The notes under the pieces are model-generated. The model saw nothing but the letters and a program-made list of their open reading frames with translations. It searched no databases and was not told the origin of the DNA. Of a DNA stretch of 64,000 nt, positions 34,107 through 43,383 are shown piece after piece. Both the position numbers and the translations under genes were made by a program. The stretch's first letter is position 1, and every line of letters starts with the position of its first letter. The stretch spans positions 156,245-220,244 of the forward strand of contig CAWENQ010000006.1 in assembly GCA_963810485.1 (NCBI GenBank), given 5' to 3'. The DNA is from DATKFM01 sp963810485 (GTDB lineage Bacteria > Pseudomonadota > Alphaproteobacteria > Dongiales > Dongiaceae).

Positions 34107-35474
34107 TCAGGCGGCGCGCAGTTCGTCGCAGCAGTCGCGCACCGTGGCAATCAGGTGATCCACATTCGCCGGCGTCGTATCGGGACAGACCAGCGTCATG
34201 TTGTGGAACGGAGCGATCAGCACGCCGCGGTTGATCAGATACATATGGATCGCATGTTCCAGTGCCGGCTGCATCGCGGCCCCCGCTTCGGTGCCGTTCT
34301 TCGGCGGCCGCGCCGAGCAGACGAACTCCGCCCTCGCGCCCACATTGCTGACATGCCAGGGAAGCTGGCGCTCCTGGATCACGTCGCGCAATCCCTCCGC
34401 CAGCCGCGCCGACAGCGAGAGCATGTGATCATAGGCGGCGTCGGTCATGACCTGCTCCAGATTGGCGCGCATCGCCGCCATGACCAGCGGATTGGCCGAG
34501 AGCGTGGTGCCCATGCCGCTGTATCCCGCATTGGCCTTGGCCACCGCCGCCATCTTCTCGGCGACCTCAGCCGTGAAGCCGAACACGGCGCTGGGGATGC
34601 CCCCGGCGATCGGTTTGCCGAGGACGAAGAAATCCGGCTCGAGTTTGTGCGCCCGCGTATAGCCGCCAGGACCGGTGCTGATGCTGTGGGTCTCGTCTAT
34701 CACCAGCAGCGTGCCATGCTTGCGCGTCAGGCTGCGCAGAGTGTCGTGGAAACCTGGCTCTGGGAGCACCATGCCGATATTGGTCATCGCCGGCTCGCAG
34801 AGCACGCAGGCGACGTCGCCGGGCCTCAGCGCGGCTTCCAGCGCCGCGACATCGTTGAACTCCACCACCTTGGTCGTCTTGGTGACGTCGACCACCTGGC
34901 CGATCAGTCCCGGCCGCGCGATCGGCCGGCCGTCCTTCAGCCGCACGAAGGTGTCATCCACGCTGCCGTGATAGCAGCCATGGAACACCAGGATCTTGTC
35001 GCGGCCGGTGATGCCGCGGGCCCAACGCAGCACATAGCGGTTGGCGTCGGTTGCGGTAGCGGCCACCTGCCAGAACGGCAGGCCGAACCGTTCGGCCAGC
35101 AGCCGGCCGACGGCGGCCGCGTCCTCGGTCGGCAGCATGGATGTCAGCCCGCGCGCGCCCTGCCGCTGCAGCACCTCGGCGATCGGTTTGGGCGAATGGC
35201 CGAACATGGAGCCGGTGTCCCCCAGGCAGAAATCCGCGTAGCTGATGCCGTCGGCATCGGTCAGGGTCGCGCCCTGGGCTTCCTTGACGAACAGCGGGAA
35301 TGGCGTGCCCCAATCCAGCATCCAATGCATGGGCACGCCCTGGAACCAGTGCTGGGCCGCCTGGGCCGCCAGCTCGCGGGACCGGGGATGTTGGGCCTCG
35401 TAGCGCGCCCGTTCGCGCGCCCGCATTGCGTCGATGGCGCCGGGCGCGATGCCCGCCACATCGGTTTTTTTCAT
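34107..35474 (-). CDS. Class III (glutamate-1-semialdehyde mutase-like) aminotransferase
   Basis: A 455-residue PLP enzyme. Diagnostic pieces are YADFCLGDTGSMFGHSPKPI, VFHGCYHGSVDDTF, LLVIDETHSISTGPGGY with the PLP Asp-equivalent region, and the Schiff-base Lys in FFVLGKPIAGGIPS. It is closest in layout to the GSA-aminomutase/HemL-like subgroup, but such proteins often act on omega-amines or beta-amino acids. It is encoded 40 bases upstream of the PuuA-like gene on the same strand, which favours an amine-degradation role. Confidence 0.88.
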   Translation of the reverse strand: MKKTDVAGIAPGAIDAMRARERARYEAQHPRSRELAAQAAQHWFQGVPMHWMLDWGTPFPLFVKEAQGATLTDADGISYADFCLGDTGSMFGHSPKPIAEVLQRQGARGLTSMLPTEDAAAVGRLLAERFGLPFWQVAATATDANRYVLRWARGITGRDKILVFHGCYHGSVDDTFVRLKDGRPIARPGLIGQVVDVTKTTKVVEFNDVAALEAALRPGDVACVLCEPAMTNIGMVLPEPGFHDTLRSLTRKHGTLLVIDETHSISTGPGGYTRAHKLEPDFFVLGKPIAGGIPSAVFGFTAEVAEKMAAVAKANAGYSGMGTTLSANPLVMAAMRANLEQVMTDAAYDHMLSLSARLAEGLRDVIQERQLPWHVSNVGARAEFVCSARPPKNGTEAGAAMQPALEHAIHMYLINRGVLIAPFHNMTLVCPDTTPANVDHLIATVRDCCDELRAA

Positions 35475-35768
35475 GATTCCTCCCGGACTTGGCTTCTTGA
35501 TTAGCCCACCGGCCGCGAGCCGTCAAAATTGGCTCAAGATTGGTTGCCTCCTCGTTGGCCGTTTGAGGCACCTTGTGCCGCCATTAACCGCGAATACTCA
35601 CCACATAGCTTCGCATGCCCTTGAAAAAACGCCCTAATCCTCACTGGAATGGCTCCATCTTTAAGTGTTCATTAAGCCTGTTCCCTTGATGATCCCTGCC
35701 GATACCGAGCCGGCTCGCAGAGAGTCCGGCCGGCAGTTGCATTCGCGATCAGGTCTGAGCGGGGATCC
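35475..35768. other. Divergent intergenic region
   Basis: This 294-base gap lies between the minus-strand aminotransferase and the first chemoreceptor gene. It is AT-richer than its surroundings (TTTAAGTGTTCATTAAGCC near 35660) and should hold both promoters. No open frame or strong repeat is visible. Confidence 0.35.
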
Positions 35769-37586
35769 ATGGACGACGCTGAGCATAGTCTGACGAACCG
35801 GCCGATCTGGCCGATCGCTGTGGCTGTGGTGATCGGCTTCTTCGTCGCCGCCTCCGGCTTGCTGTTCCCCGAGTGGCTCGTCACCGGCCTGATCGGTGGC
35901 GGCGCCATCATGGCGCTGGGCGCCCTCGGCGGCCTCACGCTGCTGCGCACGACACAGCGGGCCTATCACCGCGTGCTCGCCGAGCAGGAAGACAACCGCC
36001 AGAAATACGAATCCCTGGTCGGCAATTTGCCGGGCGCCGTCTATCGCGGGGACTGGAATGCCGACTGGACCATGAACTTCATGAGCGACGGCATCCGCAG
36101 CATCGTTGGCTATCCATCGCAATCCTTTCTGCCCGGCGGGGGCGTGACCTATGGATCGCTGATCCATGCCGAAGACGCCAAGATCGTCGAGGATGCGGTC
36201 GCCGCCGCCGCCAGCCGCGACGAGCCCTTCACCATCGAATACCGCGTCCGGCACAAGGATGGCTCCGAGCGCTGGGTGTTCGAAAAAGGCCGGGTGATCA
36301 AGTCGGCCGACGGAAAACCAATCTTCCTCGACGGCGTGATCTTCGACATCACCGACCGCAAGCAGGCGATCCTCGCCATGCAGCGCATCCAGGAAGAGCT
36401 GCGCGCGCTGCTCGATGCGGCGCTGGCCGGCGACTTCACCAAGCAGATTGATCTCACCGGCCGGTCCGGCCTGGCCAAACAACTTGCCGAAAGCGTCAAC
36501 AGCCTGGTGCGGACCGTCCATCAGGTGGTCAGCGAAGTCGGCACCGTGATGGAAGCGCTGGCCCATGGCGATCTCTCCAAGCGCGTCGCCGGCTCCTATC
36601 AGGGCGTGTTGCAGCAGCTGAAGTCGAACACCAACATGACCGCGGACAAGCTGGCCACAATCGTCGGCGAAACGGTCGATGGCATGGCCGCCATCAAGAC
36701 GGCGACCGGCCAGCTTTCCAGCGGCTCCACCGATCTCTCCGCGCGCACGGAAGAGCAGGTCGCCAGCCTGCAGCAAATGGCGGCCGCGATCCGGGAATTG
36801 TCGGTGACCGTGAAGGGCAATGCCGAGAATGCGCAGCAGGCGAACCAGCTCGCGCTGGCGGCCCGCGCTTCGGCCGAAGGCAGCGGCGGCGTCGCCCGCG
36901 AAGCGACCGAAGCCATGGGCCGCATCGAGCAATCCTCCCAGCGCATCGGCGAGATCGTCGGCCTGATCGAGGAGATTGCCTTCCAGACCAATCTGCTCGC
37001 CCTCAACGCCGCGGTCGAAGCGGCGCGCGCCGGCGATGCCGGCCGCGGCTTTGCGGTGGTGGCCCAGGAAGTGCGGGCCTTGGCGCAACGCTCCGGCCAG
37101 GCCTCCAAGGAAATCAAGGCGCTCATTGCCGAGAGCGGCAATCAAGTGGGCAAGGGCGTCGCCCTGGTCAATCGCGCCGGCGGCAGCCTGGCGGACATCG
37201 TCGCCTCGGTGAAGCGCGTCGCCGATATCGTGGCCGAGATCGCCAGCGCCAGCCAGGAACAGTCACTCGGCGTGCAGCAGGTCGACGAGTCCGTGACGCA
37301 GATGGAGACGGTGACGCAGAAGAACGCTTCGCTCGTCGATGAATTGACAGCCTCGCTGGCGTCTGTGGATCAGCAGGCCGAGCAGCTGCAGCGCTTGATC
37401 ACGTTCTTCAAGACGGAATCCCGCGCGGCGCTACGTCCTGCCACCAAGGCCCCGGCGAATGCCCTGCAAAGCCGCCTTAAGCAGGAGTTCCCGGCCGCCG
37501 AGCCCAATGCAATCGCGGCACCCGCGCGGCCGGCGCGTTCAAAGCCGGCGGCCTCCGCCACAGCCGCCGACTGGTCCGAATTCTAA
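35769..37586 (+). CDS. Methyl-accepting chemotaxis protein with PAS domain (copy 1)
   Basis: A 605-residue chemoreceptor. Two adjacent transmembrane helices (about residues 15-62) have almost no periplasmic loop. A cytoplasmic PAS domain (about residues 80-205, YESLVGNLPGAVYR to FDITDRKQ) suggests sensing of an internal or redox signal. A HAMP-like linker (about 210-310) leads to the signalling hairpin with the tip IEEIAFQTNLLALNAAVEAARAGDAGRGFAV. The C-terminus ends DWSEF, like the NWETF-type pentapeptide that tethers CheR/CheB. A paralog follows 155 bases downstream. Confidence 0.93.
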   Translation: MDDAEHSLTNRPIWPIAVAVVIGFFVAASGLLFPEWLVTGLIGGGAIMALGALGGLTLLRTTQRAYHRVLAEQEDNRQKYESLVGNLPGAVYRGDWNADWTMNFMSDGIRSIVGYPSQSFLPGGGVTYGSLIHAEDAKIVEDAVAAAASRDEPFTIEYRVRHKDGSERWVFEKGRVIKSADGKPIFLDGVIFDITDRKQAILAMQRIQEELRALLDAALAGDFTKQIDLTGRSGLAKQLAESVNSLVRTVHQVVSEVGTVMEALAHGDLSKRVAGSYQGVLQQLKSNTNMTADKLATIVGETVDGMAAIKTATGQLSSGSTDLSARTEEQVASLQQMAAAIRELSVTVKGNAENAQQANQLALAARASAEGSGGVAREATEAMGRIEQSSQRIGEIVGLIEEIAFQTNLLALNAAVEAARAGDAGRGFAVVAQEVRALAQRSGQASKEIKALIAESGNQVGKGVALVNRAGGSLADIVASVKRVADIVAEIASASQEQSLGVQQVDESVTQMETVTQKNASLVDELTASLASVDQQAEQLQRLITFFKTESRAALRPATKAPANALQSRLKQEFPAAEPNAIAAPARPARSKPAASATAADWSEF

Positions 37587-37741
37587 AGGTCTTTCCGGTC
37601 CATTGAAGGCCGCGCCGGCAGTCGGCGCCGGCTAATCGATTAAACTCTATTTAATCATGTTTCTCTATGGTTTGCGGTATCTGCTGAACACTTGGCGGCA
37701 GCATTCGGCTGCAACACGGCTCACGAAACCCTGGGACTGCC

Positions 37742-39556
37742 ATGAACGCTTCCGATCTTTCTGCTAACGGCCGCCCGCTCTGGCCGATCCTCGCTGCAAT
37801 CGCCTTTGGCGCTTGCATCGCCGGCGCAGGCTTCCTGCTCGACGGATGGGCGATCGCCGGACTGATCTGCGGCGGCGTGATCATGGCACTTGGCGCCTTG
37901 GGCGCGGTGGCCCAGTTGCTTGCCACCCAGGCCGACTATCAGCGCGTTCTTAACGAGCAGGCCGACAGCCGGCAGAAGTACGAGTCGCTGGTGGTGAACC
38001 TGCCGGGTTCGGTCTATCGCTGCGACTGGAACGCCGACTGGACGATGCTCTTCATGAGCCAGGGCATCCGCGGCATGGTCGGCTATGCGCCGGAGACATT
38101 CATGGCCGGCGGCCCGATGACATTCGGCTCGCTCATCCACCCCGAAGATACGAAGCTGGTCGATGACTCCGTCGCTGCTTCCGCTCAGCGCAATCAGCCG
38201 TTCTCGGTTGAATACCGCTTGCGCCACAAGGACGGATCCTATCGCTGGGTGTTCGAGAAGGGCTGCGTGATCAAGGACGCCGACGGCAAGCCGCTCTACC
38301 TCGACGGCGTCATCCTCGACATCACCGAAAGCAAGCTGGCTGTCGTGGCCATGCAGCGCGTCCAGGAAGACCTGCGCGGCCTGCTGGACGCGGCTGTTTC
38401 CGGCGACCTGACCGGCCAGATCGATCTCGCCGGCCGCAGCGGCATCGCCCTCCAACTGGCCGAAGGCATCAACAAGCTGGTGCGCACGGTCAATCATGCT
38501 GTCAGCGAAGTCGGCGCCGTCATCGCCGGGCTGGCCCATGGCGATCTGACGCGCCGGGTCGTCGGCGACTATCAGGGCGCCTTGCAGCAACTGAAAGCCA
38601 ACACCAATCTGACCGCCGAAAAACTCGCCGCCATCGCCGGCGAAACCATCGACGGCATGGCCGCGATCAAGACCGCCACCGGCCAGCTTTCCAGCGGTTC
38701 CACCGATCTCTCCGCCCGCACCGAAGAGCAGGTCGCCAGCCTGCAGGAAATGGCCGCCGCCATCCGCGAGCTCTCCGTCACCGTGAAGGCCAATGCCGAG
38801 AACGCGCAGCAAGCCAACCAGCTCGCGCTGGCGGCGCGGAAATCGGCCGAAGGCAGCGGCGGCGTTGCCCTGGAGGCGACGGAAGCCATGGGCCGCATCG
38901 AGCAATCCTCGCAGCGCATCGGCGAAATCGTCGGCCTGATCGAGGAAATCGCCTTCCAGACCAACCTGCTCGCCCTCAACGCTGCCGTCGAAGCGGCGCG
39001 TGCGGGCGATGCAGGCCGCGGCTTCGCCGTGGTGGCGCAGGAAGTCCGCGCCCTGGCGCAGCGTTCCGGCCAGGCCTCAAAGGAGATCAAGGCGCTGATT
39101 GCCGAAAGCGGCACGCAGGTGAGCAAGGGCGTCGCCCTGGTCAATCGTGCCGGCGGCAGCCTGGCGGACATCGTCGCCTCGGTGAAGCGCGTCGCCGACA
39201 TCGTGGCCGAGATCGCCAGCGCCAGCCAGGAACAGTCCCTCGGCGTGCAGCAGGTGGACGACTCCGTCACGCAGATGGAAACCGTCACCCACAAGAACGC
39301 AGCGCTGGTGGAGGAGTCCTCCGCATCGCTGGCTTCCGTCGATCAGCAGGCCGAGCAGCTCCTCGACGTCATCGGCTTCTTCAAGACATCGGGCCGCGCG
39401 CCGATCAAGCCGGCCGCCAAGTCGGAGCCGCAGCGGCAGCAGAAGCGCCTGCAGCAGGAATTTGCCGCACAGGCGGCCGAACCGGAGCCGGCGCCACGAA
39501 GCAAGCCCGCAGCCAAGGCTGCAGCCGGCGCCAAAGCGGATTGGTCGGAGTTCTAA
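37742..39556 (+). CDS. Methyl-accepting chemotaxis protein with PAS domain (copy 2)
   Basis: A 604-residue paralog of the preceding gene with the same layout: two transmembrane helices, PAS, HAMP-like linker, signalling hairpin and C-terminal DWSEF. The signalling domains are almost identical, while the membrane and PAS regions differ more (for example YRCDWNADWTMLFMSQGIRG against YRGDWNADWTMNFMSDGIRS). This indicates a tandem duplication in which the sensing part diverged, or in which gene conversion keeps the signalling part uniform. Confidence 0.93.
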   Translation: MNASDLSANGRPLWPILAAIAFGACIAGAGFLLDGWAIAGLICGGVIMALGALGAVAQLLATQADYQRVLNEQADSRQKYESLVVNLPGSVYRCDWNADWTMLFMSQGIRGMVGYAPETFMAGGPMTFGSLIHPEDTKLVDDSVAASAQRNQPFSVEYRLRHKDGSYRWVFEKGCVIKDADGKPLYLDGVILDITESKLAVVAMQRVQEDLRGLLDAAVSGDLTGQIDLAGRSGIALQLAEGINKLVRTVNHAVSEVGAVIAGLAHGDLTRRVVGDYQGALQQLKANTNLTAEKLAAIAGETIDGMAAIKTATGQLSSGSTDLSARTEEQVASLQEMAAAIRELSVTVKANAENAQQANQLALAARKSAEGSGGVALEATEAMGRIEQSSQRIGEIVGLIEEIAFQTNLLALNAAVEAARAGDAGRGFAVVAQEVRALAQRSGQASKEIKALIAESGTQVSKGVALVNRAGGSLADIVASVKRVADIVAEIASASQEQSLGVQQVDDSVTQMETVTHKNAALVEESSASLASVDQQAEQLLDVIGFFKTSGRAPIKPAAKSEPQRQQKRLQQEFAAQAAEPEPAPRSKPAAKAAAGAKADWSEF

Positions 39557-39596
39557 CCGCCTGAGCTACGCGCATCGACGCGTAAGCTACGCAACT

Positions 39597-42000
39597 TTAG
39601 GAACGTAGGCAGACCGCCGCGCAGGCGTCCAATATCGCCGCGGCATCGATCCGGTAGCATTCGAACAGATCGGGGATATCGCCCGACTGGCCGAAATGCT
39701 CCACGCCCAATGGCCGCACCCGGTGGCCGCGCACGCCGCCGATCCAGCTCAGCGTCACCGGATGGCCGTCGAGGATGGTCACCAGGCCCGCATCGGGCGC
39801 CAGCGGCATCAGCAGCTTTTCCAGGTGGCATTGCGCATCGCGATGGCCCGATTGCCGCGCCCGCTCCACCGCATGCCAGCCGGCATTCAGCCGGTCCGCT
39901 GAGGTCACCGCGAGCAAACCCACGCCCGGCATCTCGTCGCTGAGCTGCGCGTGGGCTTCCAGAGCCTCCGGCATCACAGCACCCATGGCGACGATGGCCA
40001 GCTTCGAGCCGGCGGCCGGCGGTTTCAGCCAATAGCCGCCGGCGATGATCTGTTCCCGCAGGCCGCCATCCAGATTGCGCTCCGGCTGCGCCAGCGTGCG
40101 CGTGGACAACCGCAGATAGACCGAGCCGCCCTTGATGTCCCGCAGCCACTCGGTGGGGTCGTTGTGCCCACTGCCGTCCCGTTGCATGTAATCAAACGAC
40201 CAGCGCAGGATCGCCGCCAGCTCGTCGACAAAGGCCGGCTCGAAGGCAGCCAGGCCGTCCTGCGCCAAGCCGATCAGCGGCGTGCCGACGGACTGGTGCG
40301 CGCCACCCTCCGGCGCCAGCGCCAGGCCCGATGGCGTCGCCACCAGCATGAACCGCGCATCCTGGTAGCAGGCATAGTTGAGCGCATCCAGGCCGCGCTG
40401 AATGAAGGGATCGTACACCGTGCCGATCGGCAGCAGCCGCGCGCCGAACAGCGAGTGCGAGAGGCCGAGCGCCGCCAGCAGGATGAACAGATTGTTCTCG
40501 GCGATGCCCAGCTCGATATGCTGGCCGGCCGGCGTCATCTGCCAGCGCTGCGCCGACACCACCTTCTGTTCGCTGAAGACATCCTCGCGGCGATGGCGGT
40601 TGAACACGCCGCGCCGGTTGACCCAGCCGCCGAGATTGGTCGACACCGCCACATCGGGCGATGTCGTGACGATCCGTTCCGCCAGCGGCCCGCCGATCCG
40701 CGCCAGATCCGCCAGCACCCGGCCGAAGCCTTCCTGCGTTGACATGCGCGGCGTGATCGCCAGCGGCAATTGATCGGGCAGCTCGACCATCGGCGATATG
40801 AATCGACGCGTGCCCTTGGCGGCGAAGGGCAACGCCGCCAGGAATTCGTCCAGCACCGGCGGCGTCAGCGTCAGTCCCTCATACTTGTCCCACTCCGCGC
40901 CATCGCCGATATGGTGCTGGCGGCGGAACTCCGCCATCTGATCGGGATTCATCAGGCCGGCGTGATTGTCCTTATGCCCGGCGAACGGCAGGCCGAAGCC
41001 CTTGATGGTGTAGACGACGAAACAGGTGCGGTGGTCGTCGGGGATGCCGTGGAACGCCTCGAGCAGCGCTTCCAGATCGTGGCCCGCCAGATTTGTCATC
41101 AGCGCCGCGAGCGCGTCATCGTCATGCTCGTCCAGCAGGCGGCGGATGCCCGGCAGGCTGCCGAGATCGCGGGTCAGATGCTCGCGCCAGCCGCGCCCGC
41201 CCTTGAACACCAGCGCCGAATAGAGCGAGTTGGGACAATCGTCGATCCAGCGCCGCAGCGCCTCGCCATCCGCCCGCGCAAAGGCGGCCTCCAGCTTCTT
41301 GCCGTATTTCAGCGTGACGACGCGCCAGCCGACCGCCTTGAACTGGCTCTCGATGCCCATGAACAGCCGGTCCGACACCACCGCATCCAGGCTCTGCCGG
41401 TTGTAGTCGATGATCCACCAGCAGTTCCTGATGTCCTGCTTCCAGCTTTCGATCAGCGCTTCGTGGATGTTGCCTTCGTCCAGCTCCGCATCGCCGACGA
41501 TGGCGATCATCCGGCCGGCGCCGAGATCCTTCGGCAGCCAGCCCTTCAGTTCCACATAGTCCTGCACCAGCCCGGCGAACGCCGTCATCGCCACGCCGAG
41601 GCCCACCGAACCCGTGGAAAAATCCACGTCGTCGGCGTCCTTCGTGCGCGACGGATAGGACTGGGCGCCGCCGAGGGCGCGGAAATTCTGCAGCCGCTCC
41701 AGCGTCTGGTTGCCCAGCAGATATTGGATCGCGTGGAAGATCGGGCTGGCATGGGGTTTCACCGCCACCCGGTCCTCCGGCCGCAGCACGGAGAAATACA
41801 GCGCCGTCATGATCGACGGCGACGGAGGCGCTGGAGGCCTGATGGCCGCCGACTTTGACCCCGTCGCGGCTCGGCCGGAGATGGTTGGCGTTATGGATCA
41901 TCCAGGCGGAGAGCCAGAGCAGCTTCCGCTCCAGCTGCTGCAGAGTCGGCAAGGTCTGGCGCCAGGATTGCGGCGCGGTGCGGAGAACCGGTTCGATCAT
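39597..42000 (-). CDS. AceE-like (homodimeric pyruvate dehydrogenase E1/transketolase) thiamine enzyme, frameshifted
   Basis: The protein of about 800 residues is a thiamine diphosphate enzyme of the AceE class. The N-terminus (MIEPVLRTAPQSWRQTL, ATG at 42000) reads IHNANHLRPSRDGVKVGGHQ, then the frame shifts by one base near 41820 and continues IMTALYFSVLRPEDRVAVKP. The thiamine motif is IVGDAELDEGNIHEAL to WWIIDYNRQSLD. The C-terminal part has IELGIAENNLFILLAALGLS and GGAHQSVGTP. No E2 or E3 genes are adjacent. It may be a stand-alone 2-oxoacid or sugar-phosphate enzyme. Confidence 0.83.
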
Positions 42001-42141
42001 GGGGCGGCCCCTTTTTGACGGCGGCATCCTAGGCGATCGGCGGCCCTTGGAACAGGGCCAGTCAATTGCCGCTTGCCCTGGCGGCAGCGCGGCGGCGAAA
42101 TAGATGCCCGTGACCAGTTGGACAGAGCCGAGCCCCTAACC

Positions 42142-42802
42142 ATGACTGCCGCCGCACCCCGAAAGCCGTCGCCGGCCGATGAATGGCGCAGCCGCATCCT
42201 GTACAAGGACGACCGGCTGCTGATCATCGACAAGCCGGCCGGACTGCCGGTCCATGGCGGACCGCGCGGCGGGCCCAATCTCGAAGCGCTGCTGCCGCTG
42301 CTGGCCGATCACCCCAAACATGTGCCGATGCTGGCGCACCGGCTGGATACCGACACCAGCGGTTGCCTGATCCTGGCGAAGAAGCGTAGCGCGCTGCGCA
42401 AGCTGCATGAGCTGTTCGCCGCCGGGAGCATCGGCAAGACCTACTGGGCCGTTGTCGACGGCAAGCCGCCGCAAGCCTCTGGAACGATCGACTCTCCCCT
42501 CAGGAAGATCAGCGACGTCAGCGGCTGGCGCATGATTGTCGATGCCGGCGGCCATCACGCGACCACGGACTACAAAATTCTTGGCCAAGCGGATGCAATG
42601 ACCTGGCTGGAGCTCAAGCCCCGCACCGGCCGCACGCACCAGATCCGCGTCCACTGCGCGTCGCTCGGGTGCCCGGTGCTCGGCGATCCCGTTTACGGCA
42701 CCGCTGGAAAAGACAGCAAGATTCCCATGCATCTGATCGCGCGGCGGATTTCGATTCCGTTTGAAGAGGGTGCTGCGCCGATCACTGCGGAAGCACCTGT
42801 GC
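42142..42802 (+). CDS. RluA-family pseudouridine synthase, truncated at the junction
   Basis: RluA-type enzymes make pseudouridine in rRNA or tRNA. Catalytic Asp is in MLAHRLDTDTSGCLILAK, with LIIDKPAGLPVHGG before it and LKPRTGRTHQIRVHCASLGCPVLGDPVYG after it. Homology runs through MHLIARRISIPF to EAPVP and is then lost at about 42800, where a different gene begins; only about the last 10-15 residues are missing. The raw frame continues to 42930 but those residues are not RluA. The ATG at 42142 is where the family starts. Confidence 0.88.
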
Positions 42803-42812
42803 CCGACCGTCA
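42795..42812. other. Chimeric junction between alphaproteobacterial and actinobacterial sequence
   Basis: Left of this point the reading frame encodes the C-terminal part of an RluA enzyme. Right of it, in a different frame, the DNA encodes the middle of a PotA ATPase, from VMLDGRIEQLGDP onward. Both genes are cut at the same place. Base composition and codon use change here and stay changed to the right edge. No mobile-element feature lies at the join. Confidence 0.85.
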
Positions 42813-43321
42813 TGCTCGACGGGCGCATCGAGCAGCTCGGCGATCCCTACACGATCTACGAGCACCCGGATTCGGCGTTCGTCGCTGGCTTTATCGGCCA
42901 GCAGAACTTCTTCAGGGGCACCGCAGCTGAGAGCGGGGCAGTGGTGAAAGGCGAAGGTTGGATATGCCGATCCAGCCGCACCACTCCAGACCTAGCCGAC
43001 GGATCGAACGCTTTGGCGGCGGTACGGCCGGAGGCGATCGACATCCATGAGACGGCGCCCCCCGCCACCGAAAACGTGGTCGCGGGTGTTCTCGCTGGCG
43101 TTTCGCACCTCGGCGATGTCATCCAGTTCGTGGTGACAAGCGGAGACGCGCGAGAGATTCTGGCCAGGCTTCCCAGAACGAAGGCGCCGCGGTTGCTACC
43201 CGGCGCCAACGTCTGGTGCCAGTGGGACGCCGCTCACTTGCATGTGTTTAGTGACGAGCAGGCTGAGTTTGTACTCGCTGACCCAGCGAGTGATTTATCG
43301 GAAGTGATAGCAGGCGGCTAG
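42803..43321 (+). CDS. potA: Polyamine-type ABC transporter ATP-binding protein PotA, 3' fragment
   Basis: Only the C-terminal half is present. It begins inside the nucleotide-binding domain at VMLDGRIEQLGDPYTIYEHP, a PotA-type signature just after the switch His, and continues through FVAGFIGQQNFFRG into the regulatory TOBE domain, ending DLSEVIAGG. The Walker A, signature and Walker B regions are missing because of the junction. It is the first cistron of potA-potD-potB-potC. Confidence 0.85.
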   Translation, partial: PTVMLDGRIEQLGDPYTIYEHPDSAFVAGFIGQQNFFRGTAAESGAVVKGEGWICRSSRTTPDLADGSNALAAVRPEAIDIHETAPPATENVVAGVLAGVSHLGDVIQFVVTSGDAREILARLPRTKAPRLLPGANVWCQWDAAHLHVFSDEQAEFVLADPASDLSEVIAGG

Positions 43322-43383
43322 CCGAGATACGAGTAGTTGCACGACTAGGAAGACCACAGAAGACAAAGGAAAGAGAGCTATCG

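Noticed and set aside
42802..42930. Continuation of the RluA frame to 42930 as a natural C-terminus
   Set aside because: The last 43 or so residues of that frame are PotA DNA read out of frame, and the same DNA encodes a good PotA segment in another frame.
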